From Aselliscus stoliczkanus (Eukaryota > Chordata > Mammalia > Chiroptera > Hipposideridae): 64,000 nucleotides of DNA. The translations under genes were made by a program, and so were the position numbers. The notes beneath the pieces are model-generated. The model saw nothing but the letters and a program-made list of their open reading frames with translations, made no database searches and had not been told where the DNA came from. The stretch spans positions 92,635,449 to 92,699,448 of the forward strand of contig CM066735.1 in the NCBI GenBank assembly GCA_033961575.1. The letters run 5' to 3'. Positions 1 through 12,096 of the stretch are shown piece by piece (the stretch's first letter is position 1; every line of letters begins with the position of its first letter).

Positions 1-1397
1 TGTTTAGTACATGTATTCACTGAAAAGTTTTCAAACAGAAATGTTGTCTTGAAAACACCAATCCATGTAAGTGTTACTTGTCCCATCTCTTGACCGTCCA
101 CCTGATACCGATACTCCATTATTGGCTGACTCCTTCTTGTTTTTTTAATTTGCCTTTCATTCTAACTTCTTGCCTTTTTAACTCTCCCCATTCTACTGTA
201 TCCTTCATGTGGACTCAGACTGCGCCTTCTAGTCCCAAAGTGAAAAGGAGAACAGACTTAAGTAAAACTTTCTTTATGCCCTGGAGAAGAACAGAAACCA
301 TTCAAGAGCAGAAGATAGCTAGGAGATAGGGGGAAAGGGAACCAGTTTCCATTGCTGCAGCCCCTCTGCACAAGCTCTTGGCTAGTTCTCAGTGTGGCTC
401 AAGAAGTGGCATTGTCACTTCTGTCAGAGACAGATACCGCTCCCCTAGCTCTGACGGGCCATGGGAGTTTCTTTGGCAGTTTCCTTCTCTAGCTGGGACT
501 CTGTCTGGGTCCCCAAACTTCTCTAGGGCTTGGGGAAGGAGGTTTGGTCTTCACTCCTCAGACTCAAGTCAGTCTACCCCAAAGCCAGCATAACTAACAC
601 AGACAGGATCTTTGTCCACAGTGGATGCACTTTCTTATATAAGAAAGGGGCAAATCAATAACTGAAGTGTAAGTATTCATGGCCTTTCCCTGTGTCATGT
701 AATGACTGGAGATGCAGACGCAAGCCAAATTCTAAGAGGCAAAATTGAGCCCCATACTTATGGAATGAACTTGAGGGGAAAACAGAAGGGAGGGAGGGAA
801 GAAACTGAGAGGGAAGCAAGTCATTGTATCTGGACCGTTTATGAGAAAGGGGAGATTATGGAACTACTATGAGGTATAATGCTTTCAGGAAAGAGATGGA
901 TAATGTTGATTATTAGGAAATTTTGCCTTGTGTTATGCAGTCAGTTTCCTCCATGCCACCTCTCAAAAATACTTTTTGTGAAAAACTGCTAGGACTTGAG
1001 AGAAAAAAAAAAAAAGTGAATATTTTTTATTCCCTCATGATACTGGGACCAGCATTAAAAGAGGGCAAAATGGCCTCGTTTTATAGGATTACATTACATG
1101 TACCAAATATATAAAGATTTATTGCACGGTTTTCCTGAACTAGTCATTTAGGATAGATTTTTTACTTTATTGTTGTATAACTAACTAAATGAGCAAGTCA
1201 AGGGCTTCTCCCACCTGCCGCCTCTCCCCACTAAAATAAGAACAAAGGTGCATTCCACACCTTAACACCCAGCCACATTTAAAAGTGCTAAAGCTGAAGT
1301 TTTCTGACTAGTTTATTTTCATCCCAAAGTTTAAAAATTCCTGGGAGATTTTTCTAGTAAAACTCAAGGCCAAAACATGTGGACTTCCTTTCCTTTG
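1..1397. other. Single-copy sequence, no gene seen
   Basis: Mixed-composition DNA with a few reading frames shorter than 85 codons. None shows a recognisable domain. I recognise no repeat family here. It may be plain intergenic or intronic DNA. Confidence 0.5.

Positions 1398-1437
<40 letters not shown>
1398..1437. repeat. (ATA)n microsatellite
   Basis: About 13 uninterrupted ATA units lie directly upstream of a MIR element, followed by a short ATT-rich run. Length polymorphism is likely for a pure trinucleotide run of this size. Confidence 0.95.
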
Positions 1438-1438
<1 letters not shown>

Positions 1439-1440
1439 TT

Positions 1441-1672
1441 ATTATTATTATATAGTCCCCTGTGGCATGCACTGTGCTAAGAACTTTACATTTTCATTTG
1501 TTTAACCTTCACAACAAACCTACAAAATGATGACTGTTATTAGTATAACTCTCATTTCCATTTTACCAAAGAAGAAATTGATGCCCAGAGATGTTAAATG
1601 ACTTGCTCAAGGTCACATAGGTGGTAGGTGGTAAGGCTCAGATTCTAATTCTGGCATCTTGCCTGCGCTCCC
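1441..1672 (-). repeat. MIR SINE (ancient tRNA-derived)
   Basis: The plus strand reads as the reverse complement of MIR. The diagnostic pieces in order are GCACTGTGCTAAGAACTTTACA, a CATTTTACCAAAGAAG stretch, the core ACTTGCTCAAGGTCACATAG, and a GGCTCAGATTCTAATTCTGG tail corresponding to the tRNA-like head. It is diverged but almost full length. MIR elements are inactive in all placental mammals. Confidence 0.9.
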
Positions 1673-1869
1673 TCCTGGATTTCTTCTGCTAATCACTATG
1701 TTTTATTATCTCTGAAAAGACTACTTTGTCAATCTTATGCCTCAGGTAGATAGATAATGGTGATAATAAGTCAAAGGGTAGGCGAAATTGTGGAGGTTGC
1801 CCTTGTGGTGAGTGGAGGTCAAGGTTTGTAGGGGCAGTAAAAGATCTCTCTTCCCAAAATGCTCTTGCT

Positions 1870-2450
1870 GTATTTTATATTTCCTTTTCGAAGGTGCACT
1901 TTAGAATTAGCTCATCCAATTCCATAAAGAATGCTGTTGAGATTTTGACGGCGGTTGCACTAAATATATTGGTGAGAACTGAAAATCTTTAGAATACTGA
2001 GACTGCTCACAGGATCATGAAATGTTTTTCCATTTTAATTTCTTCTTTTATATTAGCAAATTTGTACATTTCTTCATCTAAATTGTACAGATTTCTGTTA
2101 TTTATTTCTCATTTTATTTGTGTTGCTGCTATAAATGGACTTCCATTATGTTATAAATCCTATTCCTGGTATACAGAAGAGTCATTAAATTCTGTATATT
2201 TATTTCACAAATGGATACTTTACTGAAACATCTTATTAGTTCTAGACAGTTAGGGTATGATTCATGTTCATAACTTAGCACATTGCCCTACTCATTGTAA
2301 ATACATCATCAAGGTTTTCTGCTATTATTTTTATTAACAAACAGAGTCTATATATTATTTTTGTATGATTTTTGCATCTATATCCATAAATGAGATTGTT
2401 GTGTAGAATTCTTGTTAGCTTTGCTTTTTAAAAATCTAATTTTAATCATC
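1870..2450 (-). repeat. Old LINE-1 (L1M type) ORF2 fragment
   Basis: Read on the minus strand this matches the L1 ORF2 reverse-transcriptase/C-terminal region. On the plus strand the order of landmarks (GAGATTTTGACGGCGGTTGCA, later CTTATTAGTTCTAGACAG, then TTGTATGATTTTTGCATCTA) is the reverse complement of that coding order. Many stops and indels make it a dead fragment. Confidence 0.65.
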
Positions 2451-3149
2451 TTTAAGAAAAAAACAGTAATTACTCCTTCCTTTGAAAATAAGAAACTTAG
2501 CTATCTTTTGACTAAATTCCACACTTCCTCTTTCTCCCCCCAGCTTTGTATTCTTGAGGTTTCAAGTATAGAAGCTTGTTATAACTTAATTTGCAAGCAT
2601 TATGCACAATCAGCTGGTGATCAGAAACTTATAACCCAGCACTGCTCCCCCTTTCTACTCTATTCTCCACTCTCATTTGCTTATTATCTTGAACTCTATG
2701 GGGTTTTATAAATATCAGAGAAAATGGGAGATGCTTTCTCAGTCATGAGCCAGGCATATTCTTATACACCAATGATCGAGAGCCCTGGACAAGGGGCAGA
2801 AAAGGATACCTCCTAGGAAAAGCTTGACCTATAGAAACTTGTGGGCCCTTGGTGTGAGAAGATTGATAATAACCCCAAATGTTTGTGCCAGATCTCCCTG
2901 TAAGCCACAAAGAGGCTGGGCAAGTCCCTCCTTTCCCTAGGAGTGCAGAAAGACCAGAACCAAGAGAATTCCTCTGCAGAGGCCATTTAATAAAATGGCT
3001 ATGAGGGTAGAGACTGTCTACTTTCTGCCATCTTTAGAATAGTAGTCACCTACAGCCCTACAGGTCCCAATGAGAGAAAACAGAATAATAAAAGTCCATG
3101 GAAGGTGCTCTAGCAATGAGAAAGACAATGCAGAACAAATAGAACATCT
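2451..3149. other. Single-copy sequence, no gene seen
   Basis: No domain-bearing frame and no repeat family recognised. The stretch around 2740-3150 is moderately purine-rich and could be an unrecognised old repeat. Confidence 0.4.
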
Positions 3150-4680
3150 AGCCAGGGCTGATAGCTGAGATAAGTGACAACATGCTAAGAATAATAAAAA
3201 GCATTTATGTGAAGAATATCTATCTAGAACTTAAAAATATTTCTGAACTTAATAATTTAGGAGAAGACTTGAAGGAGAAGAAAATCACTGAACGGGTGGG
3301 CAAATGGAAAAGCAAAATATAAAGATGGGTAGCATGTGAGACAATATTTGTAAGAGAATCAGATAATGTAGCCAATAGATATTGTATGTAAATAATGGTA
3401 TTCCAGTGGGAGAGACAAAAATAAAGGACAAAAATTAAGTAATAGAATAAAATATCCCTGTATTGAAAAATTGGCAGGTTAGACAGACTGAAAAGGCTAG
3501 GGTAGATTAGTAAAATTCCTAATGTCTAAAATTAAGGGGGAAACATCACAAAATTCTGCAAACTCCAGTCAAGTTTCCTAAAAGAGTCAGACTTATTGTC
3601 CTTCTCTTTTATAGCACTTGGAGATAGAGGAGAGTGTAATAGTGTCTAGACTTCAGAGAGAAAGGACTGCAATAAAATATTACTATACCCAGTCAAGATG
3701 TCCTTCCTTTGTTACACGGAAGAAAAATAACTGAGGATATAAATAATTCAAAGAGTATATCCTATGTCCCTGTCTGAAGGAAGTATTTAAGACTATAAAT
3801 AACAAACAACAGCAAAAGTTAGGGGAAGATCAAGAAGAGAGTAAAATAGTGGTGAGAAATGGTATATATGGTATGGGTAAAGATATATTGCCTGGAAATT
3901 CATGATATAAAATGTGAGTGATGGACTCTAGCAAATATATATGTTAACCCAGTTTAGTAATAGCTCTGACCTAAATGGCCTAAACAATGTCAGAAAACAA
4001 ACAAACAAAAACTATGCGTTGGGGGAGGAAGAAATTTTTCTAAAGGTCTGATTTTATTAAGGGATATGAGGGGAACACAAGTGAAGAAGAGAAATGATGA
4101 ACAAAAATGGGATAACAGTTTGCATAGGTAGGGAATATAATAATATTTAAAAAAAATAATATTAGAAGTATTGAGACATCAGAGTATTGTACCTATTAAT
4201 AGAATGGAGCCCATTAAAGGAATGGAAAAGCACAGTAGACTCCTGTTTAGCAAAGGGAAGAGTGAAAAGAATAGTAGATGGTTACACCAGCAAATGAAAG
4301 AAAAAGGAAAAAAAAATTAAACACCACTTGAAATAAGTAATAAAGCAAGTTAAAGGATTAAAATAAAGAATATCAGTCATTACATTAAATACAAATACCC
4401 AAATCCTGTGTTAAAATGTAGGGACTTTAATCCTGCAGAAAGGGTTAATAAAGGGGATATATTTTATACATGGAGCAAACTTAAAATGATAATGATAAGT
4501 TGATTATAAAATGGTGGTAAAAGTATATTAGAAACTGTCAAAAAAAATAAAAGGAAGGTCAGCATTGGAATATGAAATTTAGGGTTAACAAATCTATAAA
4601 ATGTAATATTAAATAACAATAAAGCATACAATTTGTGAAACAGTTATAAAAATCAAGAGCTCATGTACCAAACCACATAC
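3150..4680 (+). repeat. Old LINE-1 fragment (5' region into ORF2 endonuclease)
   Basis: The stretch near 3670-3720 (ATTACTATACCCAGTCAAGA followed by TGTCCTTC) matches the internal sequence upstream of ORF2 in old L1M/HAL1-like elements. Near 4375-4440 the text (CATTACATTAAATACAAATA then CCC) resembles the start of the ORF2 endonuclease coding region, and 4535-4570 resembles a later endonuclease segment. No frame stays open. Subfamily cannot be assigned by eye. Confidence 0.55.
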
Positions 4681-5251
4681 CATGATTTATTAATTATGTT
4701 TTTCCATAAATTGATTTTTCTTGCTTTCATTTCAACAAAATGCTTAATTATATCATTATAATCAAATTTTTATAGTAAGTGATATATCTAAACAAAAATA
4801 ATTATGTTAAAAGTGTATAAAATTTAAATGTATTTTCATCAAAAATAAAAATAAATGCAAATATTAAAACCTGAAAAATTAATTTATATAAGATTATTAC
4901 AGTTACTTTGCTTTTAAAGTATTTAAAGTTATCTATTAAAATTAAAGGACAAAATAATATTGTTTAAAGAAAGAAAGCTAATGTCTTAAAATCAAATTTT
5001 GAAAACTTAATTCATTTTATTAAATGTTTTAAAAAAATAAAATTTCTCACTCTAGTATATTCTAGTTTTCTGGGAATACTAGGGAAAAGGTCCTTTAGGC
5101 TAGAATTTATTACATTCATAACAACCAAAAGGAAGGATTTGGGGCAAGTTAATTTGTCTTTTTCTTTAATAGAGTACTAATCCCATTCAAATCATCTTTG
5201 ACCTCTAAAGCAATGTTCATGTCTGATATGAGCTATAGAACAACTCACAAA
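4681..5251. other. Very AT-rich single-copy stretch
   Basis: Dominated by A/T runs with no coding potential and no repeat I can name. Confidence 0.5.
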
Positions 5252-5266
5252 CCTTGATGACTTTTA

Positions 5267-5402
5267 TTTGTTTGTTTGTTTTAGCTGAGCCCTCCTGCTA
5301 CCCAACAGCAACTCAGCTTGGGCTGGGCATCGAACTGCTATTGCTCAGAGCTCAGCTCGCACTCTTGAGCGAGCTCTTAACCAACTGAGCCACTCGGCCA
5401 AC
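5267..5402 (-). repeat. Lineage-specific tRNA-derived SINE, type B
   Basis: On the minus strand it begins with a GGCCGAGTGGCTCAGTTGG head carrying a pol III A-box (TGGCTCAGTTGG). A B-box-like GTTCGATGCCC follows, then a body ending CTCAGCT and an A-rich tail seen as (TTTG)n on the plus strand. Perfect 15-bp target-site duplications (CCTTGATGACTTTTA) flank it at 5252-5266 and 5403-5417, so it is a young retroposed copy. Another copy lies at 60939-61102. Confidence 0.9.
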
Positions 5403-5417
5403 CCTTGATGACTTTTA

Positions 5418-5967
5418 GAAAGAGTCTCTTTTAGTTTCAAGGACATAGGTTAGGAGATGGAAAGAGTGTTTTTCCCTGGAGCCTTATCAGTGTAAGTCAC
5501 AAGGGTAGAAGCTGAGGAATGAGCAGACCCTCAGATCCCACATGAAGCACACATATATTCTTTTGAAAAAGTCTGTGTGCCTGTGTTTTGTGATATGAAG
5601 CATTTTCCAAAAACAGTGCCCAGGGCAGGGGTCCCTTTTGCCTGGGTTGAAGGCAGTTCTGATTATAAGATAGATGTTTTATGTTAACATCTGTGTGATA
5701 GCAACAGCTTCTCTGAAAGGAAAATGGATAATTCAAATGTTATTTAAAAAAGTCTCTCAGACCTTGAAATAACTTCAAGACGAACTCCTTCATGGCTGAA
5801 TTAAGTCAAGTTGTCTAGGATATCAGCTTTGTGCTTGTTGTGGCCTTTGGATCCCCAATCTGTTCTTGTCCTTCTGAATTAGAGAATTTTCTTGATATTT
5901 TCATAGGACAACATCCCAGTACTTCTTGGGGGCATAGCTTTTCACAGGAAGAGGTTGTGAATTACTG
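5418..5967. other. Single-copy sequence, no gene seen
   Basis: Contains an 82-codon frame near 5831-6079 without any recognisable domain. No repeat recognised. Confidence 0.4.
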
Positions 5968-6131
5968 TTCAAGGATTCTCAAGCTAGAGTCCGTGAACTC
6001 TGGGGCAATCTGTGGATTTGCTGACATTGTAAACACACACCTGTACTTGCTTTTAATTACATTTTCTTCTTCTATATGAAGTAGAAGATCCATGGCTTTT
6101 GGTCATATTCTGTCAAAGAGATCTATGAGGT
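5968..6131. mobile_element. Probable hAT-type MITE remnant
   Basis: Short pieces such as AGAGTCCGTGAACTCTGGGG near the left end and GATCCATGGCTTTTGGTCA with AGATCTATGAGG at the right end are laid out like an old non-autonomous hAT element whose ends read 'gggtccatga'. Family name not certain; terminal repeats are badly decayed. Confidence 0.35.
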
Positions 6132-7599
6132 AAGGTGGTACTGTGAGTCTCTTCATGAATTTTATTGAGATATCCTTTGTTCCTGGCATTGGAAGAACAT
6201 TATTTCTAATATTCACTATGTTCTTTTGATAGCTTGCCCCAAAGTTTTTCAGAGTTGCTTTCTTCCTTTTTTTCTATATTAATTTTGTCCAAATTTTGGA
6301 ATTTCTGGCAAGTCCCTTACATAGAAAAAAAAAATTAATATTGCATAATATTCTATAATATTATTCTATAGGTGTTATTTGTGAGGCTTCTAGACATGAC
6401 TATCCTCAAAAGAGTTTTTTGAATTAAATATCATGTCATTATGTTAATTTAACTAATGTTTCAGATAATATTTGGCAAAACTATATAAAGCTTTGGTTAT
6501 ATAGTAAAGATTAGGTTAAAAATATGGTTTTGGCCATTTTTTCCCCTTATGCCTTTAAAAAGCTACCATCTATTGTTCTCCATGGTGTTTATATTAGGCA
6601 GCTGCATGATCATTATAAATTTAGCTTTGCTTTGTGCTAATTGTTGGCATATTTTCTGAAATGGAACGATTTTTAAAAGTCTGTATTGCAGGCATTTAAG
6701 GTAACCTCTTTGGTCATTTATAAGGAAAATATACATGCTTTTAAAACGCAAAGTACTTTCTTAAAAAAAAAACAACACATGCACTCTAGAGTACTTAACC
6801 TCTGAATATTTATTCTCTGATTAAAGATACCAAACTTCCATTTCCCTAATTTCTAATGATACTTATCTTTATCCTCATCATGACCTCCAGCTCCCTAATC
6901 ACAATTCATTTCATACATTGTTCATATTCACTTCATTTCATATTCACTATTTCCACAATGTTCACTCCCGTAGACTATGATTCCTCTCTCTTAAAAATTC
7001 AAGATTTCTTGGGATTTTTTTTTTTTTTTTTTAGTCTTGTGTTGCTGATACTCAATCTTGGATAATTCCTTCTACTTAATATCTATTTCTCTGCTTGCTG
7101 CTTCCAAAATATTGCTGAAAAATGTCCGGCAGCCAGCCAGCTTACTCGACCACTAGTTCACTTAGTGCTAATTCATCTTGGCTCCTCTCTCAATAGAAAC
7201 ACTTATACTCAACTTTAATTTATCTCCTAGTTTATTCTATGCATCTCTAGCATCATGATCTTCCATTTATCTCAGGCCTCTGACCTAACTCCCTTCACTC
7301 TGGAGACAAACTTCTCTGATTCTTTATTGATTTATCAAGGTCATCTGATATTTGCACTTTTCATGGCTTTCCTTTCCACATCAGATTTTCCCTGCATGTT
7401 CATCCCTTTTCTCCATCATGCCTTTTATCTTTGAGGAAGAGTCTTATTTCATCCTACTCAAAGCTTGCATCCCTCTTGGGCACTCAGTGCGATTTTTGTC
7501 TGCTTCCATTTGCACCTTGCTCTGTCAGTTACGCTTAGCATTTTCAGTGTTGTCATTTTTCTCAGGATTCTGCATTGCAGTTAAAAAAAAAAAATAATA
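6132..7599. other. Single-copy or unresolved old repeat; T16 tract at 7017-7032
   Basis: No gene. From about 7080 to 7590 the pyrimidine-rich text could be the upstream part of the L2 element that follows, but I cannot align it confidently. Confidence 0.35.
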
Positions 7600-7602
7600 G
7601 CC

Positions 7603-7830
7603 AAAACATATCGAGTCCTCCCAATGTACTGAAACTTTATGGCAGGTTTTACATTAATTATTCAAGTTGATCATTAAGATAATTGTGTGTTGCAAATACT
7701 GTTATTAGTCCCATTTATAGATGAGCAAACTGAATCTTAGAGAATCTGAATATAAGTCAAAAATGGGACTTAAACCTGGGGCTGTATAACTCTAAAACAA
7801 ATATTCTTAAGCACCTAGTTCCTATATTGT
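7603..7830 (-). repeat. MIR SINE
   Basis: Reverse-complement MIR order: TTATGGCAGGTTTTACATTA, TTAGTCCCATTTATAGATGA, GAGCAAACTGAATCTTAGAG, then GGACTTAAACCTGGGGCTGT and the tRNA-head remnant. It sits directly upstream of an L2 fragment. Confidence 0.85.
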
Positions 7831-7984
7831 CACTCTCCTTCCTTTTTATTATTAAATTTACTGGTTTCTTAAGTGCTTCATTCTTGGTTTAGGGTTTAAT
7901 GACATTATTGTGTCTAACACATTAACATAGGCCTGCTTCCTTTAAAACCCTGTCTGAGCTCAGACTTCTGTGGTGTTGGACATT

Positions 7985-8720
7985 GTTGTCAGTGAGACAG
8001 CTTCTTCATTTTTGAATCCCCCTTCTTCCTAGCCTTCTCTGATATCGTGGTTGGCTGACTCCTCTCACTCCTCTATGCTTAGTCTCCCTGCAGATAGTGT
8101 TTTCCCTAAGGTTCTGTCTTTCGATATTGTATGCTATGTAATCTATCTTTTGGGTATCTTATCTTGGAATTCAAATACCATCTATGTAAGTCAATGTCTC
8201 CCTAATATAAACATTAACTTTGAAGCCTCTCTTAATAGCCAGACCTGAATTTCCAATTACCTCATGGTCATCTCTACCTGATGGTCTTAGGGGCAATCAC
8301 AATATCTATAAAACAAGTCATTATTTCCCTAGAAACTTGATTCAGTCTACCTTACTTGTCTTCATCAAAGGCATTGCCATCCACTCAATTGGCTAATATG
8401 CTTTGGCTTCTACTTTCCCTTTATCGGCTTCAATTCCGATGTACCAATATTAATTCCCTTTATTGTAGTCAATTGGACCCCAAGTCCTATTGTTTCTGCT
8501 TCAATGAGATTCTGCCTCCTTTTTCTCCTTTTTTCTTGCCTGCACCCCTGATTTCATTCATCATCTGTCTTTGTTAACATCACCCACCACAATAACCTGA
8601 TTGCTTGCCTTTAGTCATTCTCTTATTCAATTCAGTCTTTGCCATAGTGGCTTTGTATAAACAGGCCTTTCCTCAAAACTAGATGTGATGGACCTTTATG
8701 TTTTTTTTGTTGTTTTTTTT
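7985..8720 (+). repeat. L2 LINE fragment spanning its reverse-transcriptase region
   Basis: Collinear with the L2 consensus as I recall it. CTAGCCTTCTCTGATATCGT is followed by a region matching the RT segment around the SIYTHSLGDL/YADDSQIY-equivalent coding sequence (AAATACCATCTATGTAAGTC), then CCAGACCTGAATTTCCAATT and ATTGCCATCCACTCAATTGG. All frames are broken. L2 is extinct in placentals. Confidence 0.65.
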
Positions 8721-10536
8721 TTTTTTGTTTTCAAACTTTATTCTACATCAGTATTTTCTCCTGATCATAATATTGTAAATTTCCCTTGATTGCACAATTC
8801 TTCCAACACCTGTTTTGTTTATGTGGGCGTGACTCCACTGTCACCTACAGGGTAGCCCGTGATCCAGGACTGGTGAATCAGCAAACAACCATGATGATTA
8901 GTTCAGATTTAGAGCCACTGAGACCTAGAGCCTCTCAGGCTTTAGCTAGAGTAAGTATTCTCAATGGGAGGATATTTCCCCCAAGAGGGTAAAAATTGGT
9001 TATTGGGCAGAAGGTGAGAAAATCTTAAATATTACAATAGTTATGTGGCCCTCTGAATTTCAACCCTACTTTTCAACCCTACCTGACAAACTCTTATTCT
9101 TGAATTTCATCGGAGGAGGACAATTAGGGAAAAAAAATGTGTTAAAAGTTGTTTTAGGGAAATGATAATAAAAAAAGGTTTGGGAAATAATAGATAGAGT
9201 GACTGAAAGAGAAAAGTACTACCATCTCCTGCAGGACTGCCATCTTAAAAAAAAAAAAAAAATCCATGTTTGAACTTCTGTAGCCCTCTAAAACCACAAA
9301 GCAATAGTGTGTTTGAGAGCAAAGCTACAAAGAGAAAGTAAACCCAAGGGTGAAGGGGAGTGGTTGAGTTCTGATGATGTCCTATGCACCCTCTGAATCC
9401 AGCAATTTCTGAAGTGAGAACTGATTCTGGACTTTGTAATCATGTAGGCAACAAGTTCCCATTTTTGATTAAGCCATTTGGGTTGTTGGTGTTATTATTT
9501 TGTAATAACTTCCTATAGTAGCAGCACTTAAGGATATTCTGACTCTGCCTCATGTTTATACATCTTCCCTACTATTCATCTTCTCTTTCAATTTTATCAT
9601 AAATTATACATTCATACCTCTCTTAGTCTTAGCTTAATTTTTTTTCTTAGCCATGTTTTTGAGTTTCTGCGTTATAAACTTTTCTTTTTAAGACATATTA
9701 AATATTACATCTATACCATATTCTTCAATGAATTTCTCCCAAATCATACTATAATAGAAATTGATTCATAAGTTAATTTTAGAATTCTTCATGTTGTAAT
9801 TTTTAAAAATTTTTTAACATGTTTATATATATCCTAGTCAGATTGTGAAATGTTGGGGTTTTTTGTGGTTTTTTTTTGAAGACTTTAATTTTATATCTCT
9901 GGGTTTTAGTACAATGCTTTCAAAAACAGAACTACTCAAGAAAATTGATTTAATTGCATTTTCACTAGCACATTGCTGTACATACCTAATTTTTCCTGTT
10001 TCTCAAAAGACAAAGGAAGTTGATTATCAGAACATTATCCTCATAATTCAAGGAAGCAAAACTTAACCCAAAGGAGATATAGAATTTCATAAATGATGAA
10101 TTAACTGAGTTGCTACATACTGAGTTGCTATCTTGAGGGAGTAGAGTGCGGGTGGATAATCTGAAGAGTACCAATACAGTGGTCCAAAATGGTGGTTGGT
10201 ACTAGGAAAGGATAATTTTGGGCTCCAATGTTCCCATGTGATATCCTGTTGTATAATGCATAAATTGGAGCGCATTTGTGTTGGAATTGGCATCCTCCAT
10301 CAGACTAAAGACAAATATACCACTTGACAAAATTTTTGGTGTACAATAGTGCTTTTGAGAATATTGATTTCATAGGCTGATGAAGATTATAATAATAAAA
10401 ATTGACACATATTGTAACAAAGGTGACTTTATGAAGCTTTAAAAAAATACTAGATTTATATCATATTATGAACTAGCAAGGCATCAATGTTGTCTACTTT
10501 TTCTCATCTCTTTTGCATCGTATCATTTACCAGAAT
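8721..10536. other. Single-copy sequence, no gene seen
   Basis: Several reading frames of 62-73 codons overlap on both strands near 9845-10293, and none has a recognisable domain. Poly-T at about 8701-8728 and poly-A at 9247-9261. Nothing else recognised. Confidence 0.45.
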
Positions 10537-10725
10537 TTTTTGCAGCTTTACTGAGATATAACTGACATATAATATTGTGTAAATTTAAGATATAAAATGT
10601 CCTGATTTTATATATGTATATATTGCACAATGATTACCACAAAAAGGATAGTTAACACATCAATCATCTCACATACTTACAATTATTAATGTAGTAAGAA
10701 CTTTAAAATTTTGTCCTTTTTCAAC
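10537..10725 (-). repeat. Old L1M 3'-UTR fragment
   Basis: The plus strand reads CAGCTTTACTGAGATATAAC, then TGACATATAATATTGTG, then CACAATGATTACCACAA, then GTTAACACATCAATCATC. This is the reverse complement of the 3' non-coding part of old L1M elements. Confidence 0.75.
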
Positions 10726-11159
10726 CAGAATTAATATTGTTAGTTTATATACGCAAACTGAGTATAAAATTCTGTAGAGTTTACATCTGCATATGTAGAA
10801 TTATTTTTCTTGGTTTTTCCATCTCTTTTTCTCTGTCTTTGCCTACGTTTGGCTTAAAAACAAAACTTAGCTGAAAAAATAAAAAGGTAAATACATATGA
10901 TACTATTCTTAAAAATAAAAATAAAATATAAAAGAAAACTGTCCTATAAGAAATGAAAATGCATTATGAAGGCACATTTACTATTAAAGTGATAGAATGT
11001 TAGAAATATTAACATGTAAACAACCTAATACAGAGTGTTTTAAAGATTCCATGTCAAGGAGAGAAAAAAAAAAATCACATTTACATAAAATCAAGTTATC
11101 TTGTTGTTGTTCACTACATATAATTTTACTTAAGATGAATTGAAGTGTTTAATATAAAA
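10726..11159. other. AT-rich single-copy stretch
   Basis: No gene or repeat recognised; includes A-rich runs. Confidence 0.4.
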
Positions 11160-11850
11160 AGGAATGTATTAATATTCATAAAATTGTTTCTTTCGGGATA
11201 TAATAAAGACATTCTAAGCATGAAATAATTGTATGGTACTAGAAAAGAAAGACTGATAAGTTTGACTTTATCAAATTTAATAACTTTTCAACATTAAATA
11301 TCTTCATATACAAAATTAAAAGCTGAAATAATTGTATTTAAATGATATGACAAATAGGACAAAAGCCCTTAACATAAAAATTATACTTATAAATAAAAAA
11401 GGTAATTAAAAGAGGATTCACAACATTATACATTAATATAGAATGGGAAATAAAACTACAAAAGAAGTGTTGAACCCCAACAATGATAAAATTGCTACAA
11501 ATGAAAAGAGCATATATAATTTTCACTTGCAAATTTGAAAGCATTAGAAAAAAATGTTCCTAATGATAAGATGAGAACGATAAATGACTGGAAGTTTATT
11601 TTTCCTTTCAAGCAAGCAATTTGACAATACATATCAAAATATTTACAGAGGCTTTTTAAAAAAAATTTATTTAACTTAAAATAATTCTGCTTCTGGGGTT
11701 TGTCTTAGACAACTAATAATTGTGAAGCAACTGTGGGGTTAATTGCAGTGATATGTATAACAGTGAATACCTAGAAATAGCATAAGTGTTCAAAATTTAA
11801 TGGAACAAACACATTATAATATACACAAAATATAAGCCTTAAATTATGTT
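11160..11850 (+). repeat. Old LINE-1 (L1ME type) ORF2 C-terminal fragment
   Basis: Sense-strand order matches the C-terminal third of L1 ORF2. It runs from GATAAGTTTGACTTTATCAA through the cysteine-rich-region equivalents to AATAGCATAAGTGTTCAAAA and AATGGAACAAACACATTATA. Heavily mutated and internally deleted. Confidence 0.6.
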
Positions 11851-11889
11851 TTCAAAACTTTTTAGTTATGTAATAATGAAAGTTACCAT

Positions 11890-12096
11890 GTAAAAGTCAC
11901 ATATTATGTGTCAAGCCCCAGGTTGAGGACTTTAATGTAATATCTCATATCATTTTCACAACTGTCCAGCAAAGATAATTTTTCTAAGTAAAATGAAGCT
12001 CAGAATTTAAATTGCTTGACTTTGTTTGTACAGCAAATTATCTGTGAAGCCTGGATATACATTCAGGAAATTGTCTCTGGTGCCCACTTCAAATTT
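11890..12096 (-). repeat. MIR SINE
   Basis: Reverse-complement MIR landmarks: ATTATGTGTCAAGCCCCAGG, ATATCTCATATCATTTTCAC, then AATTGCTTGACTTTGTTTGT and a decayed tRNA-like head. Confidence 0.75.

Noticed and set aside
1398..1437. CRISPR array or other direct-repeat array
   Set aside because: All direct-repeat arrays in the window are microsatellites or SINE copies; no spaced identical repeats were seen.
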